Shown here piece by piece: positions 48,939 to 56,888 of a DNA stretch of 64,000 bases. The notes beneath the pieces are model-generated. The model was given only the letters and a program-made list of their open reading frames with translations. It made no database searches and was not told the DNA's origin. Made by a program: the position numbers and the translations under genes. Position 1 is the stretch's first letter; each line of letters opens with the position of its first letter. Source of the DNA: Thiotrichales bacterium (GTDB taxonomy: Bacteria > Pseudomonadota > Gammaproteobacteria > Francisellales > CACEW01); NCBI GenBank assembly GCA_947478175.1, contig CANJUQ010000003.1:1-64000 (forward strand), read 5' to 3'.

Positions 48939-49683
48939 AATATTCGGCAAGGTGTTCAAAAAAACAGTCAATAAAGTCAAACAAGAAGCCGGCTTAGAAG
49001 ACTCTATTAAGCCTGCTCAAGCCTTTGATTCTCGAGATTCTTATCAAAAAGCTTATGACGATTGGTCCGGTCGGATTGGCTCAGCTAAAACACAAACTAG
49101 AAATTGGCGTTTAGCTTGTCTATTAAGCCTGGCACTTTTAGTTCTTTTAGTGATTGCTTTAATTTCTTTAGTCGGGCTACAAAAAAGTTATGTCTATGTT
49201 GCCGAAGTCAGAGCACAAGATAGTGTCGTCAATGTTAAAGCCATGGATGAGCCTTATGTTCCGACCCAGGCACAAGAAGAATATTTTATTGCGCAATTTA
49301 TTAAAAATATTATGTCTTTGCCGTTAGATCCAATTGTTTTAAGAGACAGCTGGTTGGATGCTTTTGCCGTTGTTCAGGGTAATGCAAAAGGTCAGTTGAA
49401 TGGTTTTGTTCAAACTCAAAATCCATTCCAGCTGATTGGTAAACAAACTCAAACAGTGACCGTTAGAAAATTTGATCCTGTCAGTAATAACAGTTATGCC
49501 TTTGATTGGGCGGTCGCGACTTATGATAACAATGGAAAACTAAGTTCGACTGTTTTATATAACGGCATTTTTACTGTTGTACAGGGTATTGCCCCTGCTA
49601 ACCAACAACAATTATTAAGTAACCCCTTGGGTTTACGTATTGAGTATTTTTCAATTTCAAACGAAGAAGGTAGTCCGTCATGA
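48928..49683 (+). CDS. VirB8/TrbF-like T4SS protein, copy 2
   Basis: YDDWSGRIGSAKTQTRNWRLACLLSLALL; YAFDWAVATYDNNGKLSSTVLYNGIFTVV...NPLGLRIEYFSIS. Confidence 0.82.
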   Translation: MLSKIFGKVFKKTVNKVKQEAGLEDSIKPAQAFDSRDSYQKAYDDWSGRIGSAKTQTRNWRLACLLSLALLVLLVIALISLVGLQKSYVYVAEVRAQDSVVNVKAMDEPYVPTQAQEEYFIAQFIKNIMSLPLDPIVLRDSWLDAFAVVQGNAKGQLNGFVQTQNPFQLIGKQTQTVTVRKFDPVSNNSYAFDWAVATYDNNGKLSSTVLYNGIFTVVQGIAPANQQQLLSNPLGLRIEYFSISNEEGSPS

Positions 49684-50792
49684 GAATGCGCCCGTTATCA
49701 CCCCTATTAGCTGGATTTTTTGGATTAGCCTTAATGAGTTTGTCTGGGTGTGGCAGTGATTTAAAGCCTGTCTCCCAGTCAGTTAATAATTTATCTTATG
49801 ACCCGAGCGGCCAATATAGCCAAGCCAATAATGCACAAGTGAGCCCAGGGCAAACCCCTGTAGTTGCTCAGATAGCTCCTGCAACGGCTTCTTCAGCTTC
49901 TTCTGTGAATGCAGTGACCATTGCGCCACCGAGCGCAGTTCCAGCAACTGCCGCCACTGCAGTTTCACCTGCGCCTACCGCTGTATCTAGTGTTCCGGCT
50001 CAGCCAGCTCAGACCCCTCAGCAATTAGTTGCCAGCATGGATCAACAAGCAACACAAGTGCCCACTAAGAATAATTTCTTCAATGCGTCGATGACTTATG
50101 ATTTCACGCCAGGAGCGGTGTATACCATTTATTGTGCGCCATTAAATTTGACGGATATTGCTTTAGAACCCCAAGAGAAAATTATTTCTATCGCTGCTGG
50201 AGATAGTTTACGTTGGCAAGTTAGCCAGACTTATAGCGGTGCTGGCATGACCTTAGCTCAGCATATTATCGTTAAGCCTAACTCGCCGAATTTAACTAAC
50301 TCACTTTTTATTACGACCGATAGACGTGTTTACCATCTGACGCTTCAGTCCGTGACCGGGGATAGTTATATGGTCGAAGTGAATTGGCATTATGAAACCA
50401 GTCCTTTGACTTTTGTGTCTAATCAAGATCAAGGCTATAGCAGTAGTGGGTCTGCCAGTGGCATGCCAACGGCATCGCCATTCCAGTTAGATTTATCTAA
50501 ATTAGATTTCAATTATAAATTTGGAACCGTCAAAGGCAGTCAGCCTACTTGGTATCCAACACGAATTTTTAATGACGGTCGTCAGACGTTTATAGAATTC
50601 CCAGCGGATTTTTATAACAGTGATCTACCTGTTTTATATATTGCCACGACGGATAAATCCTATGGAACCATGGTGAATTGGAGGCTGAAGGGCCGATATA
50701 TGGTCATTGATGCGGTAATTTTAAAGGCACGCTTGGAGTCAGGTGTTGTCTCTAAAGATGATCAAACCGTTATTCAAATTGAACATTCATAA
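49680..50792 (+). CDS. VirB9/TrbG-like T4SS protein with predicted lipobox (LSGC)
   Basis: C-terminal MVNWRLKGRYMVIDAVILKARLESG typical of VirB9/TrbG; N-terminal LALMSLSGCGSD. Confidence 0.85.
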   Translation: MRMRPLSPLLAGFFGLALMSLSGCGSDLKPVSQSVNNLSYDPSGQYSQANNAQVSPGQTPVVAQIAPATASSASSVNAVTIAPPSAVPATAATAVSPAPTAVSSVPAQPAQTPQQLVASMDQQATQVPTKNNFFNASMTYDFTPGAVYTIYCAPLNLTDIALEPQEKIISIAAGDSLRWQVSQTYSGAGMTLAQHIIVKPNSPNLTNSLFITTDRRVYHLTLQSVTGDSYMVEVNWHYETSPLTFVSNQDQGYSSSGSASGMPTASPFQLDLSKLDFNYKFGTVKGSQPTWYPTRIFNDGRQTFIEFPADFYNSDLPVLYIATTDKSYGTMVNWRLKGRYMVIDAVILKARLESGVVSKDDQTVIQIEHS

Positions 50793-50824
50793 TATAAAAA
50801 ATCAGACAAAAATTAGGGGCGATC

Positions 50825-52156
50825 ATGGCCAAAAATAATCAAGAGAAGATTTCGCTTTCTCCAAAGCCCCCTAGGGTGACGCGCTTAAATCGAAATACGA
50901 TCATGTTGCTCTCGGGTATTGTTTTGATTGTCGTGATTTTTATTTTTGTTTCTGCTTTAACTAATAGTCAGCCGACTAGCACAGTCCCTCAGTCGAATAT
51001 CAAGCCGACAGTGAGTGTCGTAAAATTAGATCAGAGTGGCGTGCAAGGTCTGCCATCGAGTTATGCAGATGCCAGTGAGATCAATCAATTATTAAACAGA
51101 AACCAACCGCCTAAAATTGTCCAACAGATTCCGCCTCAATTGCAGTCTGAAATTAATTCTTTACAGTCTCAGCAAGCTCAATTAGAAGGCCAACTTGCGA
51201 CGCTCAAAGCTGAAAAAGCCCAACCTGCAGCGCCTGCGGCTCCTCAGTATTCTGAACAAGATCAACAAGCCATGACATCGTCAATTTTTATTGCGGGCGG
51301 AGCCCCTGCGCCGATGCCGCAAAATAATAATAGTGACCAAGATAAAAAGACTTCAACAGATGCTACGAGTAAAACAACCAATAGCTTTACTTCGGCTTAT
51401 GACCAACAGAATGCTCAAGCCCAAAAATCAGGTTTTTTAGATTCGAAACCAGACAAGAGTATTTACAATACTAATCAGGTTCAGTACCCAGCCTCTCCTG
51501 ATATTTTGCAAGCAGGTAATGTCATTCCGGCCATTTTAGAAACCCAAATAGTTTCGAACTTGCCAGGCTTGATTACGGCCGTCGTCCGTCGAGATGTCTA
51601 TGACAGTATTAACGGTCAGCATTTGTTAATTCCCAAGGGGGCAAGATTAATCGGCGAATATAATTCTTCTGTTTCTTATGGCCAAACACAGCTTCAAGCG
51701 GTCTTTACTAGATTAGTCAGACCGGATGGAACATCGATAGTCCTTCCTGGTAAAACGTCAGGCGTGAATGACATGGGGGTCTCAGGTTTTGCTGATCAGG
51801 TGGATAATCATTGGGGCGGGGTCATCGGCTCTGCAGCTTTAATGACTTTATTTAGCTTGCCGGCGATTTGGGCTCAAAACGAACAAAACCAAGGGGTGGG
51901 TTATCAGGCTAACACCGTTAACGGATATCCTAATGGTGGTAGCTACAGTATGAGCAGTAATGCTTCAAATTCCGCATTACAATCCATTGGTCAATCAACT
52001 TCCCAGATTGGCAGTACGATTGCTCAAAAAGAAATGAATATTCAGCCAACCATTACTATTAATGCTGGGTATTTATTTTCTGTGATGGTCACGAAAGATA
52101 TTATTTTGCCGCCTTATCAAACCCCGATGGAAGATATTCCCGAGATTGCGGATTGA
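50825..52156 (+). CDS. VirB10/TrbI-like T4SS protein
   Basis: VIPAILETQIVSNLPGLITAVVRRDVYDSINGQHLLIPKGARLIGEYNSSVSYGQTQLQAVFTRLVRPDGTSI. Confidence 0.95.
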   Translation: MAKNNQEKISLSPKPPRVTRLNRNTIMLLSGIVLIVVIFIFVSALTNSQPTSTVPQSNIKPTVSVVKLDQSGVQGLPSSYADASEINQLLNRNQPPKIVQQIPPQLQSEINSLQSQQAQLEGQLATLKAEKAQPAAPAAPQYSEQDQQAMTSSIFIAGGAPAPMPQNNNSDQDKKTSTDATSKTTNSFTSAYDQQNAQAQKSGFLDSKPDKSIYNTNQVQYPASPDILQAGNVIPAILETQIVSNLPGLITAVVRRDVYDSINGQHLLIPKGARLIGEYNSSVSYGQTQLQAVFTRLVRPDGTSIVLPGKTSGVNDMGVSGFADQVDNHWGGVIGSAALMTLFSLPAIWAQNEQNQGVGYQANTVNGYPNGGSYSMSSNASNSALQSIGQSTSQIGSTIAQKEMNIQPTITINAGYLFSVMVTKDIILPPYQTPMEDIPEIAD

Positions 52157-52165
52157 TCAAAAAAT

Positions 52166-53413
52166 ATGATCCGAATTAATTCTATTCAAAACACCCAAAA
52201 TCAAACACTTTCTCTTGAAATCCCAAGCCATTTAGATCAAATCATTGATGGAACTGGCTTGGTTATCATGCCGGGTCTCATAGATCCTCATGTGCATTTT
52301 AGAATTCCAGGTCAGCCCCATAAAGAAGACTGGATCACGGCTTCGAGAGCAGCGCTCAGTGCGGGTTATACCACTGTGATTGATATGCCAAATAATATTC
52401 CGGCCTGTGTATCTTTAGAAAGATTGAATCAGAAAACCGCTTTAATTAATCAACAGCTTGCTCAAGCTAATTCGCCTTTAAAATATTATTTATATCTCGG
52501 CGCCGATCGAAAAAATTTTGATCAAATTAGTTTAATTAAAAATTATTTTAAAAATTCAAATCAAACTAATCATATTATTGGCATCAAAGTTTTTATGGGG
52601 GCTTCAACAGGTGATTTACTCATGGAAGACGAATCCAGTCTTCATGCCATTTTTGCATTAGCTAAGTTCCATGGTTTTTTAATCGCCGTTCATGCAGAAG
52701 ATAACAGCGTGATTCATGCTTGTTCCCAAAATTATTTACACACGCAAAATTTTTCAGATCATTCCAGAATTAGATCCCGAGAAGCGGCTATTAAATCAGT
52801 CAAACTGGCTTTAAGTCTTTCAAAGCAATATGGCGTGCGGTTATATATTTTGCATGTCAGCACGAAAGAAGAATTAATTTTTATAGAACAGGCTAAAAAC
52901 GACGGTGTCGATGTCTTTGCTGAAGTTTGCCCGCATCATTTATTTTTGAATATTTCAGTCTATGAATCTTTAAAAGGCTTAGCCAAAATGAACCCGCCTT
53001 TAAGAAATCCAGAAGATCAGGAAGCTTTATTAGCAGGGATAAAATCTGGCCTGATTGATACGTTAGGTTCAGACCATGCGCCTCATACTCTGGAAGAAAA
53101 AAGTCAGGATTATCCCCATTGCCCCGCAGGCGTTCCAGGAATCGAAACTAGTTTGCCGTTGTTATTAAATGCCGTAAATCAAAATCAATTAAGTTTAAAA
53201 GACGTTGAAAATATAACCGTTCATGGACCCAGGCGTTTATTTAACTTACCTAAAAATAATGACTGGGTTTTAATTGATATGGCCAAAACTAAGCCGGTTT
53301 TGAACCAGTTTCTTCAGACAAAATGCGCCTGGAGTTCCTTTGCTGGAACAATATTGACTGGATACCCGGTCCTGACAATTTGCGAGGGGTATGTCTTTCC
53401 TTCAAGCGATTAA
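52166..53413 (+). CDS. pyrC: Dihydroorotase
   Basis: MPGLIDPHVHFRIPGQPHKEDW, HAEDNS, LHVST, CPHHLFL, LGSDHAPHT. Confidence 0.9.
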   Translation: MIRINSIQNTQNQTLSLEIPSHLDQIIDGTGLVIMPGLIDPHVHFRIPGQPHKEDWITASRAALSAGYTTVIDMPNNIPACVSLERLNQKTALINQQLAQANSPLKYYLYLGADRKNFDQISLIKNYFKNSNQTNHIIGIKVFMGASTGDLLMEDESSLHAIFALAKFHGFLIAVHAEDNSVIHACSQNYLHTQNFSDHSRIRSREAAIKSVKLALSLSKQYGVRLYILHVSTKEELIFIEQAKNDGVDVFAEVCPHHLFLNISVYESLKGLAKMNPPLRNPEDQEALLAGIKSGLIDTLGSDHAPHTLEEKSQDYPHCPAGVPGIETSLPLLLNAVNQNQLSLKDVENITVHGPRRLFNLPKNNDWVLIDMAKTKPVLNQFLQTKCAWSSFAGTILTGYPVLTICEGYVFPSSD

Positions 53414-54893
53414 AAGACTCACGTAGTACTTGCGGGTCTGTCGTAGAGGTGTTGTCAATAGCATCAATAGGCGAGTCCTGCGCTTTAGGTGTTTCTTCAT
53501 GATTAACGACTAAGTTTGAAAAACTTTGTTTGAGCGCACTGCTTAGGCCTTGATAGACTAAGGCACTCGTCAAAGTATGAAGGCCAAAGTAGATTTTTGG
53601 CTTTTGGATAAAATTCTCAAGGGCTTTAAAAGGCGTGAATTTTTCTAATAAAATACAAGAAAAAAATAAAACGGTTTGCATCAAAATAGTCACTGCACAG
53701 GGTGCCAGAATACTAGCCTTAAAATCTTGTCCATGGCCCAGAGTATTTTTAAGTTTTTTCTTAAAGTCTAAGAGTTCGATTAGGTTTGGAATTTTGTCAC
53801 CAAAAAAAGTGTTCAGCAGGTTTTTGGTTGACTGCAAACTAAAAAAATTAAATTGCTCTGAAATAATGGACCCGCAGAGATTAAATAAAAGAAAGAGACC
53901 CGTATCTAAAAAAAGCATAGAAACTAAATTTTGCCCAAAATAAGCAGCGGTCCCAATAGACGCACAAGACGAGAGAAAAACCCATAGATAATTTTGTAGC
54001 GTTATATTGTGGGCTTCTAGCATTAAAAAAATTTGCCCTAAAGTGCCCTTGAGTTTTATCTCAGAAATAGAAGGAGTTTCATGGGTCGCTAAGATTTTTT
54101 CTGCGGTTTCTTTAATCCATTTTGTTTTGAGTTCTTCGGATTTTTGAGAGAGAGGAATCAAGAATAATTGTTCATAAAGATTAGCCTGAAAGACACTGAA
54201 ATCGATGGGGGTTTGCCAATATAGGGGAGCTAACGCTAGGTAAGCTGCCGCCATAATGGGTGAATAATTTTCTAAGGTTTCTGCGATTTTAGGAAAAAGA
54301 AAACTAGGGACTGTGTACAGTAAAAGACTGCCCAAAAATCTAGGTACACCTTGTGAAAGGCTTTGAAAAAAAAGGTGGTAAGTTTGATTCCATTCTTTTG
54401 TTTCATTCACAAGAGCCCTAAAAAAATCCTCTTCTGATTGCCCTCTTTCTTGATAAGCCAACAAAAATTCACTTCTTAGAGTGGGGGCTGATTGAGTGAA
54501 TGCTTGTTTAGAAGTTGGCAATAATAAGGCCATGCTGATATGGATGGCCCAACAATTAAATTGGTATAGCAAAAAAAGCCAGGTGATAGGCCATATCGGG
54601 GTGTTCAGTATTCTATTTCCTAAAGAGAAGAGAGAAAAAATAAAAGTACCGCTTGTCGTTGCTGCTGCAAATAGCTTAATGCGCTGAGATGAAAGTTGTT
54701 GTGCATAGCTGTTTTGGGTTTCACTAATTTTTATTGAAAATAAAGCTTTTTCAAACTCTGAAAGTGAGAATTTCTTTTCTGAAGATTCTTTGAGAATTTC
54801 TAAAAAATCGATACAAACAGGATTGAATTCTGAAAGGAGGAGGGGCTTTGCTTGTGAGGGGGATTTATTTTTTTTAGACATTAGGGTTTCCAT
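53289..54893 (-). CDS. Multi-pass membrane protein of unknown function; 3' end overlaps pyrC antisense by 125 bp
   Basis: Long intact ORF with several TM helices; no recognised family. Confidence 0.6.
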   Translation of the reverse strand: METLMSKKNKSPSQAKPLLLSEFNPVCIDFLEILKESSEKKFSLSEFEKALFSIKISETQNSYAQQLSSQRIKLFAAATTSGTFIFSLFSLGNRILNTPIWPITWLFLLYQFNCWAIHISMALLLPTSKQAFTQSAPTLRSEFLLAYQERGQSEEDFFRALVNETKEWNQTYHLFFQSLSQGVPRFLGSLLLYTVPSFLFPKIAETLENYSPIMAAAYLALAPLYWQTPIDFSVFQANLYEQLFLIPLSQKSEELKTKWIKETAEKILATHETPSISEIKLKGTLGQIFLMLEAHNITLQNYLWVFLSSCASIGTAAYFGQNLVSMLFLDTGLFLLFNLCGSIISEQFNFFSLQSTKNLLNTFFGDKIPNLIELLDFKKKLKNTLGHGQDFKASILAPCAVTILMQTVLFFSCILLEKFTPFKALENFIQKPKIYFGLHTLTSALVYQGLSSALKQSFSNLVVNHEETPKAQDSPIDAIDNTSTTDPQVLRESFNRLKERHTPRKLSGPGIQSILFQQRNSRRILSEETGSKPA

Positions 54894-55002
54894 GTTTTAA
54901 TTGGATTTAAAATAGAAGCTGTTGGGCTTTTTGATCTTTTAGCGGGGCGAGAAATTATCATTTATTTAATGGCGCCGCTTTATTTTTTTTATGCTTATTA
55001 TT

Positions 55003-55056
55003 TTTTTATTTTTATTTTTATTTTTATTTTTATTTTTATTTTTATTTTTATTTTTA
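55003..55056. repeat. Hexanucleotide simple-sequence repeat (TTTTTA), about 9 units
   Basis: Read directly; upstream of the fadD-like gene. Confidence 0.9.
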
Positions 55057-55169
55057 TTTATTTGGTTGGTGTGATTGAAAATCTGTAATCCCGCATGTAA
55101 TCCATCGCACCTTCAATTCTGACTTTTTAAGATATACTTCGCCCCCTTTATTTTTAGCCTGTGTTTTTT

Positions 55170-56861
55170 ATGACTAAAGATTCCCAAGAGGCTTACCCCT
55201 CTTATGTTCCGACGACTGTGACTCGACCCTTTGATTCTCTCGGTGAGCTATTTTTAGATTCTGTAAACCGTTATCAAAATCGCATTGCTTTTTCTTGTTT
55301 AGATCAAGAGTTAAGTTTTTTTGAGTTAGGTGAAAAAGCTAAAAAATTCGCCAGTTTTTTACAGAATGATTGTTTGCTCGAACCCCAAGATCGCGTTGCG
55401 ATCATGCTGCCCAATGTGTCGCAATATCCGATTGTTTTATTCGGAATTTTTTTAGCTGGCGGCGTGGTAGTTAATTTAAATCCCATGGACAAAGCCAGTG
55501 CTATTCAGCATGAGTTAGCTAATAGCGAAGCCAAAGTGGTTATTGTCTTAGAAAATTTTGTTCATGAGTTAGAGAATATTCTGGACCAGACAAAATTAGA
55601 ACGCGTTGTTTTAACTTCGATGGGTGATGTCTTTAAGTCGTCCTATAAAGGTTTCTGGGTGAATTTTTATTTGCGATATTTCAAAAAAATGGTCCCCGTT
55701 TGGCACACGCCTGGAGCGATTAGATTTCGAGAGGCCTTAAGATTAGGTGAGCAAAAAAAATACCAGCCTATTAAAACGTCCCCTGAAGATTTAGCTTTTC
55801 TCCAGTTCACTTCGGGAACAACAGGTCGGCCTAAAGCTGCGATGCTAACTCATAGCAATATGTTGTTTAACTTGGCTCAGGCGGGCGCTTGGGTTGGGCA
55901 TTTGTTCTCGCCGCAAGATCGAGTGATTACGCCGTTGCCGCTGTACCATATTTTTTCTTTATTGGCTAATTGCTTGATGTTTGTTTATCTCGGTGCTGAA
56001 AATTGTTTAATTCCCAATCCAAGAGATATTCCAGGGTTTATTAAAACTTTAAGAAAAAAACCTTTTGTGGGTTTGACGGGCGTGAATACTTTATTTGTGG
56101 CTTTAATGGCGGATCCTAATTTTAAAAAAATAAATTTCACTGCTTTAAAATTAGTCTTAGGCGGTGGTATGGGGGTTATTCCTGTGGTAGCAGCCCAATG
56201 GCAAAAAATGACAGGAGTTCCAATTTGCCAGGCCTATGGTCTGACAGAAGCGTCTCCGGCTGTTTGTATCAATCCAGTTGATTCGCCCTTTGATGGGACG
56301 GTTGGATATCCTATTTCGTCGACGGAAGTCGGTATTTTTAATGACGATGGAAAAAAATTATCTATGGGTGAGCCTGGGGAATTATGGGTTCGGGGTCCGC
56401 AAGTCATGAAGGGTTATTTCAAAAATGACGAAGCCACTCGAGAGACTATTACGCCAGAAGGTTGGCTTAAGACAGGGGATATTGCGATTTTAAATTCCCA
56501 GGGGAAAGTTAAAATTATTGATCGTAAAAAAGATATTATTATTGTTTCTGGATTTAACGTCAGTCCAGGCGAAGTTGAATCGATTATTTCTGAAATACCA
56601 GGGGTTCAAGAAGTCGGTGTGATTGGGATGCCAGATGAAATTCATGGTGAACAAGTCAAAGCCTGCGTGGTTTTAAAATTTGGATTTTCTGTGACTGAAG
56701 CTGAAATTAAGTCTTACTGTCATGAGCGTTTGGCGGCTTATAAGTCTCCTAAGACAGTTTCTTTTTATCCAGAAAGTTTGCCCAAAAGCCAGGTCGGAAA
56801 AATTTTGCATCGAGAATTAAGAAAATTAGAGCTAGAAAAATCCGGATTAAATAAAAATTAA
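55170..56861 (+). CDS. fadD: Long-chain fatty acid-CoA ligase (AMP-binding)
   Basis: LQFTSGTTGRPKAAMLTHSN, QAYGLTEASP, GWLKTGDIA, DRKKDIIIVSGFNVSPGEVE. Confidence 0.92.
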   Translation: MTKDSQEAYPSYVPTTVTRPFDSLGELFLDSVNRYQNRIAFSCLDQELSFFELGEKAKKFASFLQNDCLLEPQDRVAIMLPNVSQYPIVLFGIFLAGGVVVNLNPMDKASAIQHELANSEAKVVIVLENFVHELENILDQTKLERVVLTSMGDVFKSSYKGFWVNFYLRYFKKMVPVWHTPGAIRFREALRLGEQKKYQPIKTSPEDLAFLQFTSGTTGRPKAAMLTHSNMLFNLAQAGAWVGHLFSPQDRVITPLPLYHIFSLLANCLMFVYLGAENCLIPNPRDIPGFIKTLRKKPFVGLTGVNTLFVALMADPNFKKINFTALKLVLGGGMGVIPVVAAQWQKMTGVPICQAYGLTEASPAVCINPVDSPFDGTVGYPISSTEVGIFNDDGKKLSMGEPGELWVRGPQVMKGYFKNDEATRETITPEGWLKTGDIAILNSQGKVKIIDRKKDIIIVSGFNVSPGEVESIISEIPGVQEVGVIGMPDEIHGEQVKACVVLKFGFSVTEAEIKSYCHERLAAYKSPKTVSFYPESLPKSQVGKILHRELRKLELEKSGLNKN

Positions 56862-56888
56862 ATTAAATAAATTAGGGGGAATTAAATA

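Noticed and set aside
45101-52156. Integrated conjugative element
   Set aside because: No relaxase, coupling protein, integrase or att repeats seen in the window; called only a partial T4SS cluster.
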